Shown: in pieces, positions 46,781 to 58,064 of the stretch
Layout: each line of letters opens with the position of its first letter
Position numbering within the stretch: position 1 is the first letter of the stretch
Source of the DNA: Vicia villosa
Taxonomy: Eukaryota; Streptophyta; Magnoliopsida; Fabales; Fabaceae
Direction: 5' to 3'
NCBI RefSeq assembly: GCF_029867415.1
Contig: NW_026705236.1
Span: 434,001 to 498,000, forward strand
Length of the DNA: 64,000 nucleotides
Program-made: the position numbers and the translations under genes
Notes under the pieces: generated by a model
Seen by the model: the letters and a program-made list of their open reading frames with translations, nothing else
What the model was told of the DNA's origin: nothing
The model's database searches: none

Positions 46781-47561
46781 CTAAAAACTAGAAGGGAACG
46801 CTTCTGACGAAGATCCAACTCCTTTCTGCAGCTTCCTATGGAGCTTCTCCAACTCATCTTCATAGAAGGCCTTCAAATGAGCATTCTCGACCATCAGCTT
46901 ATCAGCAACTTCCTTCCATGCAACTGAATCTTCATGATTACCAGAGGAAAATAAATCGTCTTGTTGTCTCTTCCGCTTTTCTCCATGTTGTTGAAGCAAC
47001 TCTTCTTGATGACGGATCTGATCATCCTTCTCCATCAACCAACCATCTTGGATATCAAGCATTTCATCCTTTTCTTTCAAATGTATCTTCAATTCTTTAT
47101 TCTCAATTTCCGAAGCATGAAACTTCTTCTCCCAAGCATCTCTTTCCATTCTCATCTTAGCCGCGAGCTCTAGATGCTCCTCATTACTTTTAACAGGAGT
47201 AGTGAAAGACAAAGGTGGAGTAATGAGTAGAGAAGGCTCCTCAAGTAAATAAGGCATCTGAAAAGTGTGAGCTCTAGCTTGAACCCAATCAGTGTAGTCT
47301 TTGAGAGCAACACATTGTTTCTTTCCCAAATGTCTCTTCCTATCAACATGGTGCCAAGCACGCACAAACCGATTTCTCATATCCGAATTTCCATCTTGAT
47401 TAAGATAGAAGATTCCTGACACAAGAATACTAGCGGGTCGCTCCTTCATGGGGTAACAAAATTGACGCCTTGCAAGAATGGGGTTGTAGGTAATTCCTCC
47501 TTGTATACCAAGAAGAGGTACATTATGGAATTCTCCACAACTATCAATAATCTCACCAATG
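46781..47561 (-). pseudogene. Ogre A ORF1, truncated at its start by Ogre B
   Basis: This is the extra ORF upstream of gag that marks Ogre elements; its function is unknown. The frame is open from the junction at 47561 (IGEIIDSCGEFHNVPLLG) to TAG at 46781. It has a globular N-terminal part (ILVSGIFYLNQDGNSDMRNR) and a long charged C-terminal coiled-coil region (KELKIHLKEKDEMLDIQDGW, RHQEELLQQHGEKRKRQQDD). The first residues are missing because Ogre B inserted here. The equivalent ORF of B keeps them. Confidence 0.85.
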
Positions 47562-50500
47562 TGTAGCGGGGAAAATTTGATATCGAAGCCATGGGATTGA
47601 CTCGACTCAATATTTCAGTGAAAGTCGCCACCGCGCTTTATTGTTTCCAAAGGAAAAGGGAAAAGAACGAATAAAACCCAAAGTTTGTTTTTTAAAACAA
47701 AAAGAAGAGATCTTAGGTACGGGTGTTGCTTATACAAGGGGAAGGTTTTAAGCACCCCTCATATCTTTGGTACTCCACAGGAACCTTTTTGAAAATCTGT
47801 GTCGTGTGTGCTAAAAAGGGGTTTGTTTTATTTTTAAAATAAGCTCGGCAAAGCGTTAAGCTTTGTGCCTACATACCTCCTCGGTGCAATGGAGAAGTCA
47901 GAGCTAATGTAGTTCCGCTTAAAGGGAAAACATTTTAAAAAACGAATAAACACTTTATCGTCGTCGGAGAGAAATACTCAGCCATTAATCTTGAGCATGA
48001 GAACAAACGTGTTCTTTGCTTCGCAAATGAAAGAAGGGCTCCAACTCGGATAAAATCAACAAGTATGCCACTAGCTCTCTCACGCGGAAAAGATCTCATT
48101 ATATCAATCAATTTCAAAATCGTGGGGTATAACCACTCGTTTCGACAATTAACAGTGTCTAAACTTTTGAAGAAAAGCCACTAAGGGCAAAAGATATTTT
48201 TAAAAGAAAAAGGTTTTGAAAAGGTTGCAAACATAAGAAGGTTTTTGAAAAAGGGAGAAGATTTTGAAAATTTAAGAATGGGAGGAGATGAAGAGGCTAA
48301 CCTAATGCGTAAAATAACAGCTTAGGAAAGAAACGGTCTAACCGAAATAAGAAGCCAACACTTGACATTATGAGTCAAGGTAGATTTCCCATCCTTTGGA
48401 ATATCAATATTAAGCCGGAGCATTACCACTTGGGGATCCAGATGAACTTATTATCTTAGCACCACTTTGCATTAAGCACATTAAAATTTTGACGAAAATC
48501 GGGCAAAGTAACGGCGGTTTTCGGGTAAAACCCTTATATCAATGCCTTGGAATTAACCATCAAGGGCTTTCAAGGAAATACCTGCACACATAAACAGACA
48601 ACAACCAATGCCAGACAGACAGAATAACAACAGAGTAACCATAGAATAAGGGTCCAGAGGTGCTAGGTCCATAAGTCCAAATCTCCATAATGCTCGGGAT
48701 AGTAACCAATAGTCCAAAAGAGAGCCTTAAGTGTTTTTTAAATTTTTGTTATTTATTAGTTTTAGCATAAAAGTAAAGTATGGTCCAAGTGGACAAAAGA
48801 AAATAGAGGAAACATAAACAATACGTCCAAATGGACAAAGAGAAAATAGCGGAATGTAAATATGATGAAATGATAAAGCATAAAGCAAAATATAAAGAGC
48901 AATATAATAAATTGCGAAAATTAAAGTCAATAGTTAGATGTTAAAGATAACCATCTTGAAACTTGTCAAGTTTGTTATCAAAGTTAGTGATGAAGATCGA
49001 TGGTGAGTGAAGGATGTTCTCGGATTTAAATTCAATGGACATTTATCAGAAGCTTGATAAAATCATAGCGACTACACGATAAACCTCCATAAGTCTTAAA
49101 TCAACCGCATACAATTCTCTTCCATATTTGATCTTTTTGATTCGGGACACGAAATATTGCGCTATGTTAAGCAGATCGCCAAGTGATTTATGTAGAAATC
49201 ACCCTACAACGAGGCCGGTCAAAACTTTATGTGCTAATGCATGCGAGAAGAACGATATGTAGATCGCTTTCCGAAAGCAATACCGCATGAAAAGAAAAAT
49301 GGTGAGTGATCTAGTCTTTACCAAGAATCCATAAGAATTCTCAAGGTATTAAGACTTTCATCGATCAAAATAAAGAGAAACAAAAGATGGAACCACATTA
49401 AAAGCTCCTTTCATCCATAATTTCAATCACATAATTTTGCGGATTTGGATTCTCATCCTATCGACGCCCTAAGTCCATTGAAATTAGAGAGAAATTAGGC
49501 CTCTAACTTGTGATTCAAAGAAAATATCAAAAGAATGGAGTAGAAGATGAGTTAGAACCAAAAACAAGTCAAAAACCACAAAAACAAGCATTCTGCCCAG
49601 ATGTAAATCGATTTGCACAGAGTGTAAATCGATTTGCATAACTCTGTTTTCAAATCTGCGTAGTTTTTCAGTTGTGTAAATCGATTTGCACCAGATGTAA
49701 ATCGATTTGCACAACACAGTTTTCAAAAAACAGCAAATCAAGAGAAGAAAACTTGTTTAAACATAAAACCAAACACCTTGTGGTCTTGGATCAATTTGTG
49801 CACGAAAATGTATCAAGTAAGCAAGCAAAACTCATCAATGTAGCACCAAAGGTGCATCAAGCATAAACAACAATGGATCACATCTTGAATTATGGAATGG
49901 ATCTAGAATTTTACCAAATCTTTCACAAACTTTGAATCTTCTTCAAGAACACACAACCACAAGCCTTGATCTCTCACAATTGATGAAGAAAGTAGTGTTT
50001 ATGTTGAGGTTTAGCTCTAAATTAGTGAGGTTCAAGATGTGACTCACTAATTTTTGTGGAAGAAACAAGAGCTTTGAGTGAGGGGTTTGGAAGAGGTGAG
50101 GAGAGAAAGAGCAAGAGTTTTCTTGGCTATCCAAGCTTCCAAAAATGAGGAGGGGAATGCCACAATTTATAGCACTTAGGCTTGGGAAATTTTGTGGCTT
50201 GGAGTTAGGATTGGAAAATAGAATTAGGCTTGGGAAAAGGATTTGGAGCCAAAAATGAAATCCAATGGTCTTGATGCAATCACATGAGGGTTTATGATTA
50301 AATGATGTAGGTAACCAAATACAAGAGCTAAGTCATGCTTCCCATGCTTGCAAATGATGTCAACACTTTCAAAAGCTGAAATTTGCCTTCATTTTTCCAA
50401 ATTCGCACTGGTGCAATCGATTTGCACCTTATGCAAATCTATTTACATAGCTGAAAAAGGCAAAATCTGGGGCAAAAACAGTTATGCAAATCGATTGCTG

Positions 50501-50858
50501 TCTTATGCAAATCGATTTGCACTGATGGCAGAAGCAAATCTGGTGCAGAAAAAGTTGTGTAAATCGATTTACACCTTATGCAAATCGATTTGCATAGTGA
50601 AAATGTTGAAAAATGCTCCTTTTGATGGATGTTTTGACTTGGTACCTACAAAACACAAACACACAAAAGCAAAAGGCAATATTTTTGGTATTTTGGTTAG
50701 TAAAACAATATATACAAGACTAAACATGGGTGCTTGATGATTCCCTTGCAGATGAATTGAGCATAACATCACAAGTAGAGTTCTAAGTTAAAACTTCTTG
50801 ATTGATGATTGGTATGCAAATGATGTGTGATCTTAGGGTCAAAATTTGGGGTATGACA
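47562..50858 (-). repeat. 3' LTR of Ogre B, 3297 bp
   Basis: Minus-strand start TGTCATACCCCAAATTTTGA (50858), end CCCCGCTACA (47562), with the purine tract to its right. It is colinear with the Ogre A LTR but carries dyads with different flanks. Confidence 0.92.
49605..50591. repeat. Five pairs of (T/C)AAATCGATTT(G/A) dyads at 21-bp spacing (Ogre B LTR)
   Basis: Decamer starts: 49605/49626, 49678/49699, 50414/50435, 50488/50509, 50561/50582. All pairs are exactly 21 bp apart and neighbouring pairs 73-74 bp. Where Ogre A has G before the core, nine of ten B sites have T or C, usually with GCA or ACA after it, giving palindromes such as GCAAATCGATTTGC. The sites at 50414, 50435 and 50488 have one changed core base each. 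Confidence 0.92.
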
Positions 50859-51269
50859 GATGCCCCTATTTAAGTTTCTTCGATTCGGAGATACGATGAT
50901 TGGAAATCTTCGTTTTGACGAAATCGAAGAGACTTAAATATATAAAACACAGTTTTTGAACCTAAGATGCTATGCAATGTTTAATGAATGTATATGATGA
51001 GGATAAAACATGGCAACACCGGGGAGGAAAAGGAACTCCACTGGGGAAACAAATGTCTTATGGGCAGAACTTCACTGGGGAAGGCCAGACTTTGTTGGAG
51101 AGACAAAACTTTGGTGGGAAAAGAAACTTCTCTGGGGAAAACATTTCGCACCAGAGAGGTTAAAGCAATCACCTTTCGCTGGAGATGATAAAGGGGGCAT
51201 CCTCTTTCACTGGGGATGAGAAAAATATGCATCCTGAATCAAAATGCCAATCTTCCGTTAACAGAAAAC

Positions 51270-52310
51270 ACACCATCGTACCACTGATGATATGAAGAGA
51301 TGTACCGTCGTACCACTGACGATAACATATACCAACGTTCCACTAAAGGTATAAAAAGAGATTCATCGACGTACCACTGATGATGAAAGAGATGTACCGC
51401 CGTACCACTGACGATAGCATATACCAACGTTCCACTGAAGGTATTAAAGAGAGATTCATCGACGTACCACTGACGATGAAAGAGATGTATCGTCGTACCA
51501 CTGACGATAACGTATACCAACATTCCACTGAAGGTATTAAAGAGATATACCACCGTACCACTGATGATATAAAAGAGATAATTCATCGACGTACCACTGA
51601 CAATGAAAGAGATGTACCGCCGTACCATTGACGATAACACATACCAACGTTCCACTGAAGGTATGAAGAGATATACCACCGTACCACTGATGATATATAA
51701 AGAGAAAATTCATCGACGTACCACTGACGATGAAAGAGATGTACCGCCGTACCACTGACGATAACACATACCAACGTTCCACTGAAGGTATGAAGAGATA
51801 TACCACCGTACCACTGATGATATATAAAGAGATAATTCATCGACGTACCACTGACGATGAAAGAGATGTACCGCCGTACCACTGACGATAACACATACCA
51901 ACGTTCCACTGAAGGTATGAAGAGATATACCACCGTACCACTGATGATATATAAAGAGATAATTCATCGACGTACCACTGACGATGAAAGAGATGTACCG
52001 CCATACCATTGACGATAACACATACCAACGTTCCACTGAAGGTATGAAGAGATATACCACCGTACCACTGATGATATATAAAGAGATAATTCATCGACGT
52101 ACCACTGACGATGAAAGAGATGTACCGCCGTACCATTGACGATAACACATACCAACGTTCCACTGAAGGTATGAAGAGATATACCACCGTACCACTGATG
52201 ATATAAAAAGAGATAATTCATCGACGTACCACTGACGATGAAAGAGATGTACCGCCGTACCACTGACGATAACACATACCAACGTTCCACTGAAGGTATG
52301 AAGAGATGCC
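51270..52310. repeat. 127-bp tandem repeats, partly rearranged (Ogre B 3' UTR)
   Basis: About six full 127-bp units (about 51540-52310) match the four-subunit structure in Ogre A. The left part (51290-51540) has shorter units in which subunits are missing or recombined, for example GTACCACTGACGATGA followed directly by GTACCACTGACGATAGC. Open minus-strand frames here are by-products. Confidence 0.92.
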
Positions 52311-53357
52311 CCTTGTATCAATGACGGTGAAGAGCAATCAATAATACTTTTTTCAATGATTTGAGGATGCAAACACAAATGCTTAATCTCAATATTCATC
52401 GTCCAGCAACCAAAATTCAATCCATGACCAAATGGAAAGAAGCTGCCAAAAAGACTAGACTAAGTGAGGGAGAAACTCACTGGTCTTCTGTTTGTACACA
52501 TCTGAACAGAATAACTGAAACATATTATCCACCTAGAAACAAATTCAGTGGGGATTTTCAAAGAAAGTGAGCTTTTTCTGCTTAAGACACTCTAAATGAA
52601 AGAGCAGTCTGTTTGACAGTAAACTTCATGATAGCGAATGTGAATGTATGACTGTTTTTGATGCATGTTAATGATGCATATGCTGCCAAAACTTAACACA
52701 AGAATTAACTCAAGAGATGGAGTACGAAAATAACATAATCAAGCATGTCTCAAGCTGAACACCATAGCAGAAACTAATATAACAATCTTTTGATGGCTTC
52801 AGAATAAATGCTACCCAACACTAGGGGAACATCGGAGCTGAGAGAACACAGCAGTTGAGTTCTACACCATATTCGAACCAGGCCAAAGGTGCATTGAGTG
52901 GAACACATTCTTCTTCTTTTTCCTATGAATATATCAACATATCCATTCCTTGTTAATGCACTCATGAATCAAAGTAAAACTTCCTTTTATATATTTCAAA
53001 AAGGATTTTGTTAAGATCAATTTTCTTTTTGTTTCAAAAATTACTATCAACAATAAATGACATTTCGAGAGATACGAAAGAAAAAAGATTGCCAATAAAG
53101 GGTAAAGGCTCAAACTTTTTTAATAGAATGGTAGCCTGCAAAAGGCAAGACCCCATGGATTATTACAAAGTTTGGAAAGTGGTAATTTTGTGGAAAAGGT
53201 ACATTGAAATGTAATGACCCCGTCCTTTCTCTCAACTTGGAATTCCTGAGCAAAGGCTTCCGTTGAAATGTGTTGAACTTCTCATGATAAACAGATGACT
53301 GCTGATGATCAAGTCTTGTCTGATGTAGTTACTTGCCATGAATCCTTAACTTTTGCC

Positions 53358-53505
53358 TGGACCGCCCTTTCGGGTTTTCAGTCCACCGGGTATTTTATTC
53401 TGTTTATGTCTCTAATTTTTGCCTGGACCGCCCTTTCGGGTTTTCAATCCACTGAGACGCTCTTTTTTGCCTAAGCCGCCCTTTCGGGTTTTCAACTTAG
53501 CGAGC
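53358..53505 (-). other. Three tandem GNRA-type hairpins after the Ogre B pol stop
   Basis: Same three-copy arrangement as in Ogre A with the CCCGAAAGGG core. Outer arms are TGGAC/GTCCA, TGGAC/ATCCA (one mismatch) and CTAAG/CTTAG. The mismatch in copy two is one base away from the perfectly paired version in A. Confidence 0.72.
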
Positions 53506-53523
53506 TGTTCTTTTATTGTTTTT

Positions 53524-54116
53524 TTAGGCGAAGTGTTTCTTGACTACATCAGCATTCACGGGATGTGGGAGCTCTTCTCCATCCATAGTTGCAAGAATTA
53601 ATGCACCGCCAGAGAAGGCTTTCTTAACAACATATGGTCCTTCAAAATTAGGAGTCCACTTGCCCCTTGAATCAGAGGTGAAAGACAAGATCCTTTTGAG
53701 CACGAGGTCGCCTTCTCTGAATACACGAGGTCGAACCTTCTTATCAAAAGCTTTCTTCATTCTTTTCTGGTACAACTGACCATGGCATAAAGCCGTCATT
53801 CTCTTTTCTTCTATCAAATTCAACTGATCAAACCTGCTCTGACACCATTCAGCCTCAGATAACTTGGTTTCCATTAAAACTCTCAGTGATGGAATCTCAA
53901 CCTCAATAGGGAGCACTGCTTCCATACCATAAACCAAAGAAAAGGGGGTTGCCCCGGTTGAAGTACGAACAGATGTACGGTACCCATGCAAAGCAAATGG
54001 GAGCATCTCATGCCAGTCCTTGTACGTAACAACCATCTTTTGCACAATCTTCTTAATATTCTTATTTGCTGCTTTAGCAGCTCCATTCATCTTTGGCCTA
54101 TAAGGCGAAGAGTTGT
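53524..54116 (-). pseudogene. Ogre B integrase C-terminal part, cut off by solo LTR
   Basis: The minus strand runs from SSPYRPKMNGAAKAANKNIK through VLKRILSFTSDSRGKW to VNADVVKKHFA. The catalytic Glu position reads Lys here (NGAAKAAN versus NGAVEAAN in A). The upstream integrase half is at 58065-58724, beyond the solo LTR. Confidence 0.88.
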
Positions 54117-55980
54117 TGTCATACCCCAAAATTTGCCCATACATTTTTCCCCATTCCAATTCAAATCGAGATGCAAAGCTCCAAGACACACTCTCCTATA
54201 CAAGGCTCTAAAACTAGGGTTTCGCTCATTCAAAGGAAAATCGGTGAATCAATGGCTCCAAGACATCTCATATGGCTCAATGTATCTCACATTATCTCTA
54301 TGACAAATGGCAAGTCTCAATTCAAAGAAATGGTCACTCAATTGTTCAGAAAGTCAACAGTCGACTATCTTGACCTAAAAGTCAACTGTGGTCAAAGTAA
54401 AGTCAAAACTCCTGATTTTTGTCAAGATCCTCATATTGAAGTATCATTCACCATTTGATCAAGAATTGATCATGGTTCATCAAGGAAAGATCAAAAAATC
54501 AACAAATCAAAAAGTTTCTAAATTAGGGTTTTGTATAGGAAAAGTCAACTGAACTTTGACCAGCCATAACTTCCACAGGGAACATCGAAATTTCCCATCC
54601 AAAGCTCAATTTGAAGGAAATTGAATTCTCTACAACTTTGTCTCTCACATGCCAAGTCTAAAAATGCTTCATTTGAGAGATATGGACCAAAACATTATAG
54701 GTCCTTTTCAGAAGTCAACAAAAAGTCACTTTTTTCAAAAAGACACAAAAGGAGCATGGAAAATTATTTTGATATGAGACCAAAGAAATTGGTTAGAGGA
54801 CTCTCTAAGGTTTCTAAAAAGTCCTAGAACACTTCCATACCTCAAAAATTGAGAGAGATAGACCTTGCCAAAGTTGACTAATTTTGGAAGGAAAAATGTA
54901 AAGAAAAAGGATTCAAAATGAATATTTTTACAAAGGAGCCCAACTTATTATGGCCCAATCTTGATCCACAAGTCATCCAAGGCCCCAAACTTGCTTTCCA
55001 CTAATTTTTTATTTTTGTTTGATTTTTATATGATTTTTTTATCATTTAAAAGTGATATTTAATTTATATAAATCATAGAAAATCAAATATTCAATTAAGG
55101 ATCCTATTCCAATTAGAATCAATCACCATAATGCTCCATATTTTACACAAAATTCGTGCAATTGGAGATTGAGACAAGAGATTGATATTTAGCCAAAATT
55201 GGAAATATTTAAAGAAATTTCCAATCAAATTTTTATGCTTGCAAATCAATGATTCAAAGGAGATTTGTTCTTGTTTTTGTTGACCTAATGCTTCCATATA
55301 AATGCATAAACAAAGTCAGAGGGTTTTTGGATGGAAATTGGCAGCCAAGAACCACTTTCAAGCTCTCAAAAAGTCAAGAAAAATTGCAAAATTGTCTTCG
55401 TGATTGCAGCCTAATTCAAGCCATCTAAAGGATTCCAACACGTTCCTGGTTCAATTTAGAAGCAATCCCAACCCTTTCCAAGCACAGCAGCCTCAAGAAT
55501 CACGTACACCATTGCCACGGTTTGCATCTCCAAATTCTAATTCGATTCCATTGATTCATGCATTATCAATATATTTGGATTGCATATTTGCGTTGCTACT
55601 GATGTTTATAACGTGTATGGATGGTTTAATTTAAGTTTCGGCCGAAGGATTACATCTTGCCATTGTTAGGGTTTAAGGGTTTCGAATTGGGGCTGTGCTA
55701 TTATAGGGCAAATTGGTTCCAATCGACCCCGTTTCCGTGTTCAGGAGGTTACATATACTTGATCTGGTTGATTTATTGGCTTTAACTAGTGTTGGTTTGC
55801 AGGTTTTGAGTTCGGCAGGTCTATGGCAACGATAAGGGACCGTAGCCAAAAGTGTGTGTTTTGCAGAATCATCTTCATGGAGAAGACGATATCCTGGGGG
55901 CGCGCGTTTGCTTTATTGAATTTATGAACAATTAATTTTAATATATTGTTATTCGTGTGTGATATTGGCAGCAAACGAAG

Positions 55981-56055
55981 ATGGCGTAGTGGTTGAGACA
56001 TGTTTCCAAAGGTCTTCAGGCGAGAGAACGCAGGATCGATCCTTGCCTCCGCCAT
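55981..56055 (+). other. tRNA-like module inside solo LTR
   Basis: TGGCGTAGTGG at 55982-55992 matches an A box, and GGATCGATCC at 56033-56042 resembles a B box. The 75-nt span is closed by ATGGCG (55981-55986) pairing with CGCCAT (56050-56055). It occupies the same relative place as the module at 3479-3554 in the related LTR. No convincing anticodon arm, so not called as a tRNA gene. Confidence 0.5.
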
Positions 56056-57309
56056 AAATTTTGCTAACATTATTTTCTTCTTGATCCATTGCAGATGCAG
56101 CGCTCGTGAGCCTACGATACACCTCCAATTCTCACCCTTGGATCCTCATGTGGTATGATCTAGGAGCCAATAACATGCTGGTGCATCATGGACCCTCAAG
56201 GAGGCAACCACACCAAATCACCAGATAAGAAACTTTCAATTTTTTTATTTTTTATTATACAATGTTTTTATTTTATTTATAAATACATATATATACACAT
56301 TTGTCTTATTTGTTTTTCACTAATAAAATTAGTTTGTTTTCTCAAATTTTTTTTTATATATAATAATAATAATATTTATATATTATTTTTTTATATAATA
56401 CTTATTTAATTATTTTCTTACGTATTTTATTCATAATAGTTAATATATTTTATTTATACTAGATAATTGATTTGAATATCTCTAATGATTCATATATTTA
56501 TTTTAAATCATAAAAAAGTGCTTTTTCCCGATTATATTCTCTTTCTCGATTTAATTAATTAGGTCGCGAGACCAATAATTAATTAAATCGACTTTGGTTA
56601 TTTTATTCAATTTACGCCCAAATCAGGGTTTGCGAGAATCTGTCATGCACTGAGAATATTTTATTTTCTGTGCCTTTTTCAGGTTCACTTCTTGAATACG
56701 CTCCAACCGCCAACCATGTCAGATCAAATCAAGAGCTAAGTCCTATTCCGTATTTATTTTAAATAATCATTTTATTTCATTTCATTGTGTTTTTTTATCA
56801 AATTAGGGTTAAATTTAATTGCCATTGAATTAGCCGTACACTCACTGCTTCCTGTTATTTTTCTGTCAATTCTCCGAGGGTCAGAGTCAATGCTTCAGGC
56901 AACCTCCAACCATCAATCTTCATCAATCGAAGCTAAGTGTCTTTACCCTTTTCTTATATTTTTACTTTTATTGATTAGGGTTAACCCTGTTTATGGCTGA
57001 ATCGATAATGCACTCACCCTATCTTTGTTTATTTTTCCACCTTTTCAGGGTTTGTCAAATTGCCAAAGCTTCGAATATCGGTAACCCTAAACCCTGATAT
57101 TATTACTTGTTTCAATTCTATTTACTTATTATCCCGCTGGTTTCAATTCCCCTCTCCTCCGCTGGTTACAATTTCCCTTCCCCATTATTATTGTTTATAT
57201 TATTGTGTGGTTAGTAATCTTAGGGAGTGCAAGCCTTAAATCAATTTAGATAATTAATTATAAGATAATTTTCTGAATATAATCACATGATTGTTGCACC
57301 CACGCACAC

Positions 57310-57365
57310 TTTTGGGGTAACCTCTCTGTTGCCTTGTTGCCTGTTGCCTTGTTGTCTGTTGCCTT
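57310..57365. repeat. Short GTTGCCT tandem repeat
   Basis: GTTGCCTT and GTTGCCT units recur several times within about 55 bp inside the solo LTR. Confidence 0.7.
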
Positions 57366-58064
57366 GTGTTTTTTTGCAGAATAGCCATGTCCCTCGAATA
57401 CGAGGATACCTCAGCCATGATGCCTCGATAAATAAAGGTCATATGACCCTAAAATGATGCTGCCTTCGATACACTGATATGACCTTGACCCTCGAAAGTT
57501 GCCTACGAAAAAGGCTGAGGTATCTTCTGGTTGCCTACGAAAAAGGCTATTCTGGTCTTCCCTTAGACTACCTGCCTCTCTATGGCATGGGATAGTCTTA
57601 TGGCGGACGACGATACAATGACCCTTCAACCTCCAAATGAAAGGCTTCCTGCCCTCTTATGGCAAGGATAGACCCTTTCACCCTGAAAGGCTAAAAGAAC
57701 CTCCTTTTCAAACTATAAGGTAATTGCCCCTAATTGCTTTGCCTTGCTCTAAAACCTTTTTCTATATTCTTTCTCATAATTCTTCAAAATGGCTACGCTC
57801 ATTTACGAGCTAAAGTCCATATCTTTTTCTTCTACATTTCTGAAAACAAAGAGCAAAGCAATTAAGAGCCCATGGAAAACCATGGATGCAAAGGGTGCCT
57901 TACACCTTCCCTTTGCATAAATTACCCCCCGTACTCAGTTTCTTTTAAAAAGGTTTTTTTCTGTTCTTTTAGCCTTTCCGATATTTGGATAAAATAAAAG
58001 TCGGTGGCGACTCATGCTTACCGCGACATTTTCGATTATAAAAAAGTCAGTTCACCGTATTACA

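Larger units (their letters stand above)
33465..47561 (-). mobile_element. Ogre element A (Ty3/gypsy, Tat group): 3' LTR to truncated ORF1
   Basis: Sense is the minus strand. Order from right to left: ORF1 (interrupted), gag, protease, intron, RT, RNase H, second RNase H, integrase, long 3' UTR with tandem repeats, purine tract, 3' LTR. It inserted next to the PMD fragment (left candidate duplication CAAGG, 33460-33464). Its 5' LTR, primer site and ORF1 start are not in the window because Ogre B is inserted in ORF1 at 47561/47562. All listed properties are those described for Ogre elements of Fabeae. Confidence 0.92.
50859..53523 (-). other. 3' UTR of Ogre B
   Basis: Same layout as in Ogre A: hairpin triplet (53358-53505), unique sequence, tandem array (about 51270-52310), ACTGGGGAA-type zone (51020-51215), and purine tract beside the LTR. 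Confidence 0.8.
54117..58064 (+). mobile_element. Solo LTR, 3948 bp, TSD GTTGT
   Basis: It starts TGTCATACCCCAAAATTTGC and ends CCGTATTACA, flanked by GTTGT (54112-54116 and 58065-58069). It is inserted in the integrase of Ogre B, and Ogre A provides the uninterrupted comparison. It is related to the 2.8-kb solo LTR at 1892-4678 (same start, shared inner blocks, tRNA-like module). The end zone has GTCGGTGGCGACTC, common at the 3' end of legume gypsy LTRs. Confidence 0.9.

Noticed and set aside
51239..52420. Equivalent minus-strand frames in the Ogre B array
   Set aside because: Same reason; the period is not a multiple of three, so they shift frame from unit to unit.
55981..56055. Functional tRNA gene
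   Set aside because: The closing stem overlaps the A box and no anticodon arm is visible.
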